Below, piece by piece: positions 1-9,429 of a stretch of 23,500 nt of DNA. Origin of the DNA: Neocallimastix lanati (nom. inval.) (taxonomy: Eukaryota; Neocallimastigomycota; Neocallimastigomycetes; Neocallimastigales; Neocallimastigaceae); NCBI GenBank assembly GCA_016946835.1, contig JACVTC010000493.1, forward strand, positions 1 through 23,500, given 5' to 3'. The notes under the pieces are model-generated. The model ran no database searches and was not told where the DNA came from. It saw only the letters and a list, made by a program, of their open reading frames with translations. Position numbers and translations under genes: made by a program. The first letter of the stretch is position 1. Every line of letters starts with the position of its first letter.

Positions 1-464
1 ATTTTTTATTAGTAAGAAAATTCGGAATTAAAAAGAAAATACAAATTAAAAAAAATAAAATTTAAAAATATTTAAAAATTTAAAAATTTAAAAATTTAAA
101 AAAAATAATTTTTAATCATGTCACAGTCACTTACTAATAATTAAATTAAATTAAATTAAATTAAATTAATTATTTTTTATTAAATAAAATAAAAATAAAA
201 ATAAAAAAAAAAAAATTTATATATAAATAAATAAATATAATAAAATTTTTTTTTATTTTTTCTTCATTTTAGTTTATTTTATTTTAAAATAATTATATTA
301 AATAAAAATATATATAGAATATATTAAAATATATAAAAAATATATAAAAAAATAGGTTAAATATTTATTATTCAATTTAAAAATAAATAAAAAAAAAAAA
401 TGGCATCATCGACAAATAGAAAAAATCAAAAATATAATAAATGAAAATAAAAAAAAAAATAAAA
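1..464. other. AT-rich flank, no gene
   Basis: This stretch is almost pure A+T with short A and T runs. It contains a TTAAA pentamer run at about 141-168. A short reading frame at 401-445 (MASSTNRKNQKYNK) precedes the ankyrin gene but stops at once. It may be a fragment of an older start, because it resembles the Ser/Asn-rich opening of the downstream gene. No promoter motif can be picked out against this background. Confidence 0.6.
141..168. repeat. (TTAAA)n microsatellite
   Basis: About five consecutive TTAAA units. A similar AAATT run lies near the other end of the window at 22848-22870. Simple slippage explains both. Confidence 0.8.
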
Positions 465-1342
465 ATGACTTCATCACAAAATAATAAAATAAATAATTAT
501 ATAAAAGAATTAAATATTCACTTTAAAATTGAATTATTTATAAAGGATTTAGATAATGGAGATTTAGAAATATTAAAAACTTCAATAAATAATAGCAATA
601 AAGATAATTCAGAAAAAATTGATATTCCATTGGAGATCTATAAAAAATGGCTTTCTTAACTTCTAATAGATTAGATTTTATAATAAAAAAAATTGTAGTG
701 ATATTCTATTCATATCTTCTTCATTACAAAAGATATTAATGACAAAAATAATGAAATTCAGTTATTACGAATTATTTTTGATAACTCTAAATTTTATGAT
801 AATGATTTCATTAAACATTTACTTTATCAATATAAATATAAAAAGGTCAATTTTTGTCACTGACTTAAATGAAATAATGTCAAATGATCAATAGGTAATC
901 TCAATACATCGGAATATGAAAAAAATTTCAAAATTATTTTACAAGAGTATGCCATGAAGAAAAAGAAAATATCATTAAATTTTTAATTGGAAATGGAGCC
1001 AATGTAAATAATTCGAATAAAGATCGTAAAACACCATTAGGTTGTGTATGTGAAAAAGGAAAAGAAAAAAATAACAAAATTTTTTAATTGAACATGGTGC
1101 TAAAATAGAAAAAGCTTATTGGCCCAGTTATTTACCTTTATTTATGGCATGTGAAAGTGGAAATGAAAATCTAGTAAAATATTTAATTGAAATTGGAGCT
1201 GACATAAATAAAAGTATCAACTATTGGTGATACATCATTATTTTTTGCATGCAGAAGTGGAAATGAAAATCTAGTAAAATATTTAATTGAACTGGGAGCA
1301 GATGTAAAAAAATTAAATAGCAATGGAGAAACACCTTTATTT

Positions 1343-1573
1343 ATGGCATGCAAAAATGGAAATGAAAATCTTGTAAAATATTTAGTTAAAATAGGAGTAG
1401 ATGTAAAAAAGTTAAATAAGTATGGTGAAACACCTTTATTTGATGCGTGCTACAGTGGAAACGTAAATCTAGTAAAATATTTAGTTGAAAATGGAGTAGA
1501 TATTAATAAAAAAAAAATAGATGGGATAAAACCCCACTATTTATGGCATGTGAGAAAAGAAATGAAAAAATAA
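1343..1573 (+). pseudogene. Best-preserved ankyrin repeat segment of copy 1
   Basis: This frame is open from about 1221 upstream of its first ATG to TAA 1571-1573. It holds three to four successive repeats (GDTSLFFACRSGNENLVK, GETPLFMACKNGNENLVK, GETPLFDACYSGNVNLVK) ending YLVENGVDINKKK. Each has the canonical TPL turn, the A-C helix 1 and the LVKYLV helix 2. It leaves the reading frame after DINKKKIDG: the next repeat (KTPLFMACEKRNEKIIKYL) is in another frame, so an indel lies near 1520-1535, beside a ten-A run. The ATG at 1343 is internal to the repeat array and is not a true start. Confidence 0.8.
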
Positions 1574-1585
1574 TAAAATATTTAG

Positions 1586-2023
1586 GTGAACAAGGAGTGG
1601 ATGTTAATGAAGGAAATGATTGGGCTGAAACACCTCTTCATGATGCATGTAATAATGAAAAACAAAGATAGGATAAAGTATTTAGTTGAACATGGGGCAG
1701 ATATTAATAAAAAAAAAAAAGATAGATGGGCTAAAACACCACTACTTATTGCATGTAATAATGAAAACGAAAATATCATAAAGTATTTAGTTAAACATGG
1801 GGCAGATATATATAAAGTAATTGATATACTTAATTGTCCTATAAAACGATATGTTCCACGTAGAAGATTAAGTAAAAAGAAAGGGTATATTAAAAAATTA
1901 TTAGTTGAACTTAAAGATAATATTAATGACAATAAAAAATATAAGAGAAAACTAGTTACCTATAAAGATTTTAAAATCACTAAAAAAAAAAAAACAAAAA
2001 CAAATGAAAAAAAAAATAAATAA
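1586..2023 (+). pseudogene. C-terminal ankyrin segment and Lys-rich tail of copy 1
   Basis: Only the part from about 1660 is the true protein frame (NKDRIKYLVEHGADINKKK, AKTPLLIACNNENENIIKYL). The first 25 residues are an out-of-frame reading of the preceding repeat, whose real frame (ETPLHDACNNEK) is offset. After the last repeat comes a basic non-repeat C-terminus (PIKRYVPRRRLSKKKGYIKK ... TKTNEKKNK) ending at TAA 2021-2023. No membrane segment or catalytic motif is visible. Confidence 0.75.
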
Positions 2024-2179
2024 AAAAATTAAAATATAAATATTAAAATATTATAATAATAATTATAATATTATTAACAATTTTAATACATTATAATAAA
2101 AATAATGTCATATTAAATAATAGAATAAAATTTTGATTAAAAAAAAAAATACTAAAAGTTTTATAATAATGTATAATTT

Positions 2180-2520
2180 ATGAAAGAAATTAATTTTGGA
2201 AATATGGAAATATTTATTAATTTAATCAATGAAATTATATAAAAATAAATCAGTAAATAGAAATATTATTGTTTTTTTTAGAAATATATATATAAAAAAA
2301 AAAAAAAAAAAAAAAAAAAAGATTTTATTTCTTTTTAATAGATAAAAAATTTTTTTAATAGAAAATTGTTAACAATTCGTCATACATATCTTATTCTTTA
2401 TTAAAAAAAAATTAATAATAAAAAAAAAAAAAAATAAAATTCAATTATTGAACATTATTTATAATAATTTTAAATTTTATGACAATAATTTCATAAAATA
2501 ATTTCTTTTTCAATATAAAT
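2180..2520 (+). pseudogene. Ankyrin-gene N-terminal module, third diverged copy
   Basis: A short frame from ATG 2180 (MKEINFGNMEIFINLINEII, then stop) resembles the start of this family. From about 2360 to 2520 the DNA aligns without large gaps to 690-850 of copy 1, sharing CATATCTT, a run equivalent to AATTCAGTTATT, and TAAATTTTATGAxAATxATTTCAT. Its translation EIQLLNIIY-NFKFYDNNFIK matches copy 1. It is interrupted by poly(A) runs at 2294-2320 and 2420-2434. No ankyrin repeat follows directly; a stray one lies at about 3801. Confidence 0.6.
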
Positions 2521-2694
2521 TAATTCTTGTTAACCTAAATTTACAAATATCACTATATATATATATATATATATTCAAAAAAAAAATCATAATATTATAA
2601 AGTTTTATGATTATATATATGTAAACATAAAAATAAAAAATTATAATAAATCATTTTTTTTTTATATTTTATATTGATAAAGTCTTCCGGTTCG

Positions 2695-2757
2695 ATATCA
2701 TTATTTATTAATTTATTTATTTTGTATTATATCATTATTTATTAATTTATTTATTTT
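2695..2757. repeat. 29-bp direct repeat, 34-bp period
   Basis: The 29-bp AT-rich word beginning ATATCATTATTTATTAAT occurs at 2695-2723 and again, identically, at 2729-2757. It looks like a simple tandem duplication. A GC-containing word CTTCCGGTTCGAT precedes the first copy. Confidence 0.75.
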
Positions 2758-3368
2758 ATATTCGTTCCATCTATATATCCCTTTGGTTTATTCTTTTTAG
2801 TATTTAAATAATTATATTTAAATTTTTTTTTTTTATTTTAATAATTATTTGCTCTTTTCATCTATTAGTTTCACTACTATCTATTTTTAGTTCTTCCATT
2901 TTGTTAAATATTTTTTAGTTAATTTTCAATTATTCAATTTTATTAAATATATTTAAATTATATAAATTTTAAATAAAATTGAACTTATTCTTTTAATTTT
3001 TATATTGATTTTTTTTTTTTTAATATATAGTTTTATAAAAATCCTTTTTAAAATTATTTCATTTTTTTTTTTAATATTTAATATCTAGATATTTAAAAGT
3101 TTTATTTTTTTTTTTTAAATAATAAATAATTAATTTTTAATTTTTCCCAAATAATCTATTTTTAAAAGAAAAGATTTATTATGAATATTTAAAGATCCTA
3201 AAGAACTTTTCTTTAATGATTATTAAATTTTATGATTATAATTATTAATTTTTAATTTTTTGATTCAATAATCTATGTAAAAAAAAAAAAAAATTATTGA
3301 TTAAAATTTTTTTTTATTCAATAAATTATAAAATAATAAAATACATCAAAATTTTTTTTATATTAAAA

Positions 3369-3409
<41 letters not shown>

Positions 3410-3509
3410 AGTATTTTTAAAAAATTTATTTGTTTAATTTATTTATTTATCTTATACTTATTAATAAGCACATATAATAAAATTTTAAAATAAAAATTTC
3501 ATGAAATTC

Positions 3510-3540
3510 TCAGTCGGTAAAAGATTGAGACTCTTAATCT
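3510..3540 (+). pseudogene. tRNA-Lys(CTT)-like fragment (D arm to anticodon)
   Basis: The word TCAGTCGGTA followed six bases later by TGAGACTCTTAATCT matches the D-loop and anticodon arm of eukaryotic tRNA-Lys with anticodon CTT, where the two words are five bases apart. The 3' half of the anticodon stem is mismatched. There is no B box (GGTTCGA) in the next 80 bases and no paired acceptor stem. I read it as a truncated tRNA or a tRNA-derived retroelement relic, not a working tRNA. The tRNA words are recalled from family knowledge, not searched. Confidence 0.4.
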
Positions 3541-3800
3541 GTTAAAAAAACAAAATTAAGCGACACTCAATTTTAATAAAACATGTTAAAAGAATTATGT
3601 TAAAGGTATAATATTATTTAATATATTTTTTATTATCACGTTTTATTATATTATATTATTGTTGTTATATTATTTAAAAAAAAAAAAAAAAAAACAAGAT
3701 ATATCCTTTTATATTTATATTTTTTTATTATCGAATAAAATTTATCTCAATGTTTATATTATAAGTTTAATTTATTTATAGTATGATCAATCATTATTTT

Positions 3801-3821
3801 TAACATATTGAACAAGGAGTA

Positions 3822-3859
<38 letters not shown>

Positions 3860-3905
3860 ATTGGATTTATATTAATTCCTATGGAGAACAATTTCCAGGG
3901 GTAAT
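3801..3905 (+). pseudogene. Isolated ankyrin repeat remnant
   Basis: The translation gives EQGVDLKKK, then a 31-nt poly(A) tract, then a frame reading NSYGEQFPG. EQGVD followed by Lys, then a YGE turn, is the end of one ankyrin repeat and the start of the next in this family. The A tract seems to have expanded inside the Lys codons between them. It is probably the tail of the broken gene starting near 2180. Confidence 0.4.
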
Positions 3906-4797
3906 TTTAGGAATTTATAAAAATAAAAATATAAAAAATATATAATTGAATAACTTAAACTAATATAAATAAAGAATAAATGTATAAAAGAAAAAATATT
4001 AAAAATAAATAAACATATAATTATATTTATTATATTTATAAATATTTAAAATCAAAATTATGTTATTTCTTCTTTTTATATTTTATTAAAACTTTTTTTT
4101 TTTTTTTGATTTTTAGAAATTAATAAAGCAATAATAAAAACTTTTTTTTTATTTAAAAAAAAAAAAATTATTATTACAGATTTTAATTTTTTAATATATT
4201 ATATTATTAAAAAAAATATATATATGAAAAAAGTATATATAATAAAGTAAAAAATAGGATTAATATAAAATATATATATCTATATATAGAATAAAGAAGT
4301 ACTATAAAAATTTTTTTTAAATAAAATTATTAAATGTAATTAGAGTAATAACAATATGATATAATTATATATTTATTATTTATTCTCATTTGATATTATA
4401 ATATTATAACTATATAAAATAGTAATAATAATTATATAAAATAGAAATTTATATTATTTTTTAATTTACAATAATGTTATAAATATTGTAATTATTTTAT
4501 ACTTAATAATGAAAACAATAAACTTTTTTTTATTTCTAAATTTTTTTTTTTTTTTTTTAGAAAAAAACAAAAGAAAAAAAAAATTAAAATAAAAAAAAAA
4601 AATAAATTTAAAATAACTCCTTTTAAATAATTATAAAATAAAATCAAAAATCTAAACTTGAGTTAAATATAATATAATAAAACTAAATAAAAATAATCAA
4701 AATAACAATAATAATAATAATAACAAAGTCAATAAAACATAATAAGAATAAAAAAAAAATAAATACATAATGTTAGAAATTAGAATAAAATATAAAA

Positions 4798-4840
<43 letters not shown>

Positions 4841-5602
4841 CATATTTAAATATAATTAATATTTATATTATTCTTTTATTAAAATATGAATTTTATATTT
4901 TATTCTATGTTTTGTCTCTATTTAACCTTTTAATTATTTTTATTTTTTTATTTTTTTTTTTTTTTTTATTTATTTATTTATTTTTTATTATTATTATTTT
5001 AATTACAAATAAGTATAAAACTATATTACTATTTTAAAAAAAAAATTAATTAATTTGGTTATTTTTTTTTTTTTTTTTTTATAGAATTAATATAATTAAA
5101 AGTCAAAACTGTTTATTGACATACGATTTCTTTATATTTATATTTTTTTTTATGAATTATTATAAATGAAAATAATAATAATGAATAACAAATAATAAAT
5201 AGAAATAGAAATAGAAATAATGAATATTAAATTTTTTAATAATAAATATTAAATACTAATAATAATAAAAATAATAATTAATAATAATTATAAATAATAG
5301 ATAAAAGTAATAAATATTAAAATAATAAATAATAATAATAATTAATGATAATAATAAATAATAATAAAACAAAATCTAGAAATAAAAAATTATAATAAAA
5401 AAATCTTTAGATATAAAAAAAATAAAATAAAAAAAAATAAAAATATTAAATAGAAACAAAACATAGAATAATGATAAAAAGAATAATATAACTATTGATT
5501 ATATTGGATGATAAACTTTTTTTTTTTATTTTATATTTTATTTATTTATTTTTTTTATATAATATCTTATTAATTTTATTATATATATATATATTTTTTA
5601 TT

Positions 5603-5639
<37 letters not shown>

Positions 5640-6129
5640 TTATGTCAATAGATTACATTATCTATTTTAATTTTATTTCTATTTTTATTTATGTTTTTAT
5701 GTCTATTTTTATTTGATAATATTAAAATAATTAATAAAAGAATTTTTTAGGTCCATGAGTGATATTGACTTTAATTATTTTAATTCCAAAAAAAAATAGT
5801 CAATTAAATTAATAAGTTTATTGGAGTATTTATTATATTTATTGTAGATTAATTTGGAATTAATATAAAATTAAAATAAATATAATATTAAATAATGCTA
5901 ATTTAATATAAAAAAAAAAATAAAAAAAAAAAAATTAATAAGATAAATTCTTTTTTTTTTTCATTTATTTATTTATTTTAATTTTTTTTTTATTTAGTTT
6001 ATTTTAAAATACTTGTAATTAATAAAAAAATTATATAAAATTTATAAAATATTTAGCTTAATTTTTTTTTTTTTTTATTTTACAAAATTCTAGTGTTTAT
6101 TATTAAATTTAAATATAAATTAAAAAAAA
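3906..6129. other. AT-rich intergenic DNA
   Basis: No supportable gene. It contains poly(A) 4801-4837, poly(T) 5605-5633, AAT-rich trinucleotide stretches at about 5160-5350, and an AATAGA hexamer run near 5197-5219. A 30-bp segment at 5743-5772 weakly resembles the 5' tip of the LINE family found further right. Apparent open frames here encode only Phe/Ile/Tyr or Lys/Asn strings. Confidence 0.6.
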
Positions 6130-7110
6130 ATGGGTTCTTCTCAAAATAAAAAAAAGGAATAGTGATATCAAAGAATCAAATATTCACTTTAAAATTGAAT
6201 TATTTATAAAAGATATAGATAATGGAGATTTAGCAATATTTAAAACGTCAATAAATAATAGCAATAAAGATAATTTAGAAAAAATTGATATTCCATTGGA
6301 GATCTATAAAAAATGGCTTTCTTAACTTCTAATAGATTAGCTTTTATAATAAAAAAAATTGTAGTGATATTCTATACATATCTTCTTCATTACAAAAGAT
6401 ATTAATGACAAAAATAATGAAATTCAGTTATTAAATTTTTATTTTTGATAACTTTATAGATTTTTTATGATAATGATTTCATTAACCATTTACTTTATCA
6501 ATATAAATATAAAAAGGTCAATTTCTGTCACTAACTTAAATGGAAAAATGTCTAATGCTCATTATCAAATATTACTAACAAAACATTTTATTGAAAGTTT
6601 TCAGGATTATTTTGTGGACGTATGCCAAGATGGAAAAAAAAAAAGTAAATATAATTAAATATTTCATTGAACATGGAACTGATATAAATAAATAAATAAA
6701 AAAAAAAAAAAAAAAGGAGATCTGGGGGATACACCATTAGGTTGTGTAATATCGAAAAGGAAAATAAAAAAAAAAAAAAAGTAGTAAAATAGTTCATTGA
6801 ACATGGCGCTTATGAAAAATAAAGCAAAAAATGATAATAATGAAATACCATAGCATTGTGCATATGAAAAAGGAAAAAAAAAAAAAAAAAAAAAAAAATA
6901 GAGTAAAATATATTTAATTGAACATGGCTTGCCAATGTAAAAAAAAAAATAGTAGATATATACGTGGTGATTCTCCTTTTATTTATGGCATGCAAAGAGT
7001 GGAAACGAAAAATCTAGTAAGATATTTAACTGAAAATGGATTATATTTAAAAAAAAAAAAAAAAGAATAAATCTTGAAATGGTATCACCTTTATTTAATT
7101 ATTAAAATGA
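6130..7110 (+). pseudogene. Ankyrin-repeat protein, heavily degraded (copy 2)
   Basis: It starts MGSSQNKKKE at ATG 6130 and then breaks. The frame resumes as NIHFKIELFIKDIDNGDLAI and ends IPLEIYKKWLS at TAA 6323-6325, the same stop as copy 1. DNA from 6180 to about 6560 is nearly collinear with 513-890. After that come remnants of ankyrin repeats: IIKYFIEHGTDINK at about 6645-6690, GDSPFIYG and LVRYLTENGLYL at about 6968-7050. Long A runs (6697-6715, 6766-6780, 6871-6898, 7052-7065) sit where Lys codons occur in copy 1. No segment could give a working protein. A tandem T-rich repeat begins just downstream. Confidence 0.8.
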
Positions 7111-7126
7111 AAAAAAAAAAAAAAAT

Positions 7127-7638
7127 TTTTTTATATTATTTTTAAATAATTTTTTATATAATTTTTTTTTTTTTTTTTTTTTTTTTTATATTATTTTTAA
7201 ATAATTTTTTATATAATTTTTTTTTTTTTTTTTTTTTTATTATTATTATTTTTAAATAAATTTTTATATAATTTTTTTTTTTTATTTTATTTTTAAATAA
7301 ATTTTTATATAATTTTTTTTTTATATTATTTTTAAATAAATTTTTTATATAATTTTTTTTTTTTTTTTTTTTTTATTTTTAAATAAATTTTTTATATAAT
7401 TTTTTTTTTTTTTTTTTTTTTATTTTTTTTATTATTATTTTTAAATAATTTTTTATATAATTTTTTTTTTTTTTTATTTTTTTTATATTATTTTTAAATA
7501 ATTTTTTATATAATTTTTTTTTTTTTATTTTTTTTATTATTATTTTTAAATAAATTTTTATATAATTTTTTATTTTTTTTATATTATTTTTAAATAAATT
7601 TTTATATAATTTTTTTTTTTTTTTTTTATAAAATTTCA

Positions 7639-7640
<2 letters not shown>
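7127..7640. repeat. Ten-unit T-tract-spaced tandem repeat
   Basis: Ten copies of a core TATTTTTAAATAAATTTTTATATAA (short variants lack one A) start near 7141, 7196, 7251, 7292, 7331, 7378, 7440, 7493, 7545 and 7589. They are separated by T runs of variable length, giving a spacing of 39-62 bp. The core is conserved while the T runs vary, so slippage in the spacers followed array amplification. On the minus strand the array reads as a Lys/Asn/Ile string with no start context, which is an artefact. A (TA)n run follows at about 7640-7660. Confidence 0.8.
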
Positions 7641-7671
<31 letters not shown>

Positions 7672-7739
7672 TGAATAGGTTATAGTTTTGTAATAGTTTT
7701 TATTATTTAAAATTTTATAGTGTATAAATTCATTATATT

Positions 7740-7900
7740 TATTCACCTCAACTACCACCACCATATGTCCGTAAAAAACCTCTTCTTGAGGAAAACCTTG
7801 GAAAAATGGTCATTGGGCAAAGATCGAACCAAGGAGCCATGGATATGCCAGCCCAATGCACTAACAACAAAGATAGAATCTTGGTTTCGATATAACCATA
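7740..7900 (-). other. GC-richer island with tRNA-like promoter motif
   Basis: This 160-bp block has near-normal base composition in a roughly 90% AT surround. On the minus strand it has GGTTCGATC (7830-7822), a Pol III B-box-like word. An inverted repeat CATTGGGC/GCCCAATG encloses it (about 7858-7851 and 7819-7812). GTTGTTAGTGCATTGG upstream resembles a tRNA D-arm to anticodon-stem passage. GGTTATA (7897-7891) could pair with AATGACC (7814-7808) as an acceptor, but the region between is too long and the T stem does not pair. It may be a relic of a tRNA-derived short interspersed element. The plus-strand frame through it is probably chance. Confidence 0.3.
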
Positions 7901-8151
7901 TTAAAAAAGAAATAGTATTCTTCTTCTTCTTATTCTTATTATTTTTTTCTATTCTTATTATTATTATTATTTAAAGTAAAATTATTAAATATTTAAAAAT
8001 TGAAGTATACCTTAAATATATATAAATTATAAGCTTCAAAAAAAAAAAAAAAAAAAAAAAAAAAACATAGAAATATTACTATTTGTTTATATATAAATTA
8101 ATTAAATTAATTATAAATTTATAATATAAAATAAGTAAAATACACATAGAA

Positions 8152-8188
<37 letters not shown>

Positions 8189-8354
8189 TATTTTAAATAT
8201 TTTGAATGTTTTTCTTTAATATTAAAATAAGAATTTAAGCAACTAAAAAAAATAAAATAAAAATAAAATAAAATAAAAATAAAAATAAAAAGTTAATATA
8301 AATATTAAAAAGAAAAAAAAAAAAAAAAAAAGTAAATTTCCAATCATTAAGATG

Positions 8355-8392
<38 letters not shown>

Positions 8393-8470
8393 CGCTTATA
8401 GAATAAGGGAAATTCAACTATACTATACAAAAAAGAACTGTAATAATTTCAAATAATTGTAAATGGACCT

Positions 8471-8526
<56 letters not shown>

Positions 8527-8596
8527 TTTACTAAATTATTTATTTTAGAATTTAGGAGTGACAGTTACAAGTTCCTCATTCATTAGCTAGGTTTTG

Positions 8597-8638
<42 letters not shown>

Positions 8639-9120
8639 ATTTTTAATTTATTTATTTATTTATTTGATTCTCTATTAGTACTTTATCATTTGATAATTCT
8701 AAGATGGTGATGTTATTTAATATGATAATAGAATAAAACTGTTTATGATAGTGATAACTGTATTTTATTTATCTTAAGATGTGAGATTTTTGATAAAAAT
8801 TAATACTGACTTTATCAAAATACAAAAATTAATATATTTGCTTCCTAATAGAATTAATGATTTAATAAAAATTAATTTAATACTAATTAAATTAATATTA
8901 AAACAACAAAAAAAAAAAATAAAAATAAAAATAAAAAATAAATATAAAAATAAAAATAAAAATAAAAATAAATATAAATATAAAATATATAAAATATAAA
9001 ATATAAAATATAAAATATAAAATATAAAACATAAAATATATAAAATATAAAATATTGAAATATAGAAATATAAAATATAAAAAAAAAATAAAAAAAAAAA
9101 AAAAAAGGATTTAATAATAT
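7901..9120. other. AT-rich simple-sequence DNA
   Basis: No gene that I can support. It contains poly(A) at 8040-8065, (TA)n at 8172-8191, a 51-nt poly(T) at 8472-8522, a 41-nt poly(A) at 8597-8637 and a heptamer array. A 72-codon frame at 8781-8999 begins MRFLIKINTDFIKIQK and degenerates into a Lys/Asn string. Its first 45 residues are not simple repeat, but I recognise nothing in them. Confidence 0.5.
8975..9080. repeat. (ATAAAAT)n heptamer array
   Basis: About a dozen slightly varying copies of a 7-bp ATAAAAT unit, preceded by AAATAA-type hexamers from about 8915. It is slippage-type simple repeat. Confidence 0.75.
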
Positions 9121-9240
9121 GAACTTAATTGGGTAAGCTATTACGTGATGATTACGAGCTCATATCAACGATGTTCCTCTGCCCTCATAACACCTTTCAT
9201 CGCCTTAGCTACGTTAGGGTATAGTTTTGTTTTAGAATTC
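9121..9240. other. Unexplained GC-richer island
   Basis: About 110 bp of normal composition stands between pure AT tracts. On the minus strand one frame reads YPNVAKAMKGVMRAEEHR then stop. On the plus strand a different frame is open for about 45 residues and hydrophobic (ALITPFIALATLGYSF). The minus strand also carries AAGGCGATGAAAGG and TGATATGAGC, loosely reminiscent of the 5' domain of bacterial or organellar large-subunit rRNA, but the match is too patchy to assert. It could be a fragment of a gene, organelle DNA or structural RNA. Confidence 0.25.
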
Positions 9241-9273
9241 TATATTTTATGGGTTTATTAATAAATTTTAAAA

Positions 9274-9310
<37 letters not shown>

Positions 9311-9429
9311 TAATTTATTTTATCTTAAATTTATTTCTTTTTTTTTTTTAATACTTATGATTGACTAAAAAAATTAACTATACTATCATTATTATATCTT
9401 TATTCAATTATTAAAGTAACTGGTACACT

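Larger units (their letters stand above)
465..2023 (+). pseudogene. Ankyrin-repeat protein, frameshifted (copy 1)
   Basis: The frame opens at ATG 465 (MTSSQNNKINNYIKEL). I prefer this to ATG 441 because the related copy at 6130 starts MGSSQN at the equivalent place. A non-ankyrin N-terminal module follows (IHFKIELFIKDLDNGDLEIL ... IPLEIYKKWLS) and ends at TAA 657-659. The same protein continues in other frames (KNCSDILFISSS, then DINDKNNEIQLL and FYDNDFIKHLLYQYK, about 690-850). From about 930 there are roughly eight ankyrin repeats of about 33 residues with the family signature TPLFxAC-x-GNENLVKYLVExGADIN. Frame changes fall near 1075, 1216, 1530 and 1660. The last frame runs to TAA at 2021-2023 with a Lys-rich tail. 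Ankyrin repeats are protein-binding scaffolds; the partner is unknown. At least five lesions make it a pseudogene unless they are sequencing errors. Relatives lie at 2180, 6130 and, on the minus strand, 9430-10255. Confidence 0.85.
2521..3800. other. AT-rich intergenic DNA
   Basis: No supported gene. It holds an (AT)n run near 2553-2573, a direct repeat at 2695-2757, a 37-nt poly(A) tract at 3371-3407 and a tRNA-Lys-like fragment at 3510-3540. Everything else is A/T simple sequence. Confidence 0.6.

Noticed and set aside
1582-1932. 116-codon minus-strand frame
   Set aside because: It is antisense to clear ankyrin repeats on the plus strand.
5495-5716. 73-codon Phe-rich frame with a membrane-protein look
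   Set aside because: It is made of T homopolymers and AT simple sequence; hydrophobicity follows from TTT/TAT codons.
7379-7639. 86-codon Lys/Ile/Asn frame on the minus strand
   Set aside because: It is the T-tract-spaced tandem repeat read on the other strand, with composition fully explained by the repeat.
8461-8475. AAATGGACCTG next to a 51-nt poly(T), like the LINE tip word AATGGACCTGG
   Set aside because: Only ten bases match and the neighbouring sequence does not align.
8781-8999. Small plus-strand frame MRFLIKINTDFIKIQKLIYL
   Set aside because: The second half is AAATAA repeat. The first half has no recognised relative, so I did not call a gene.
9121-9240. Organellar or bacterial large-subunit rRNA fragment
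   Set aside because: Only short words match (GGCGATGAA, TGATATGA) with irregular spacing, so I kept it as an unexplained island.
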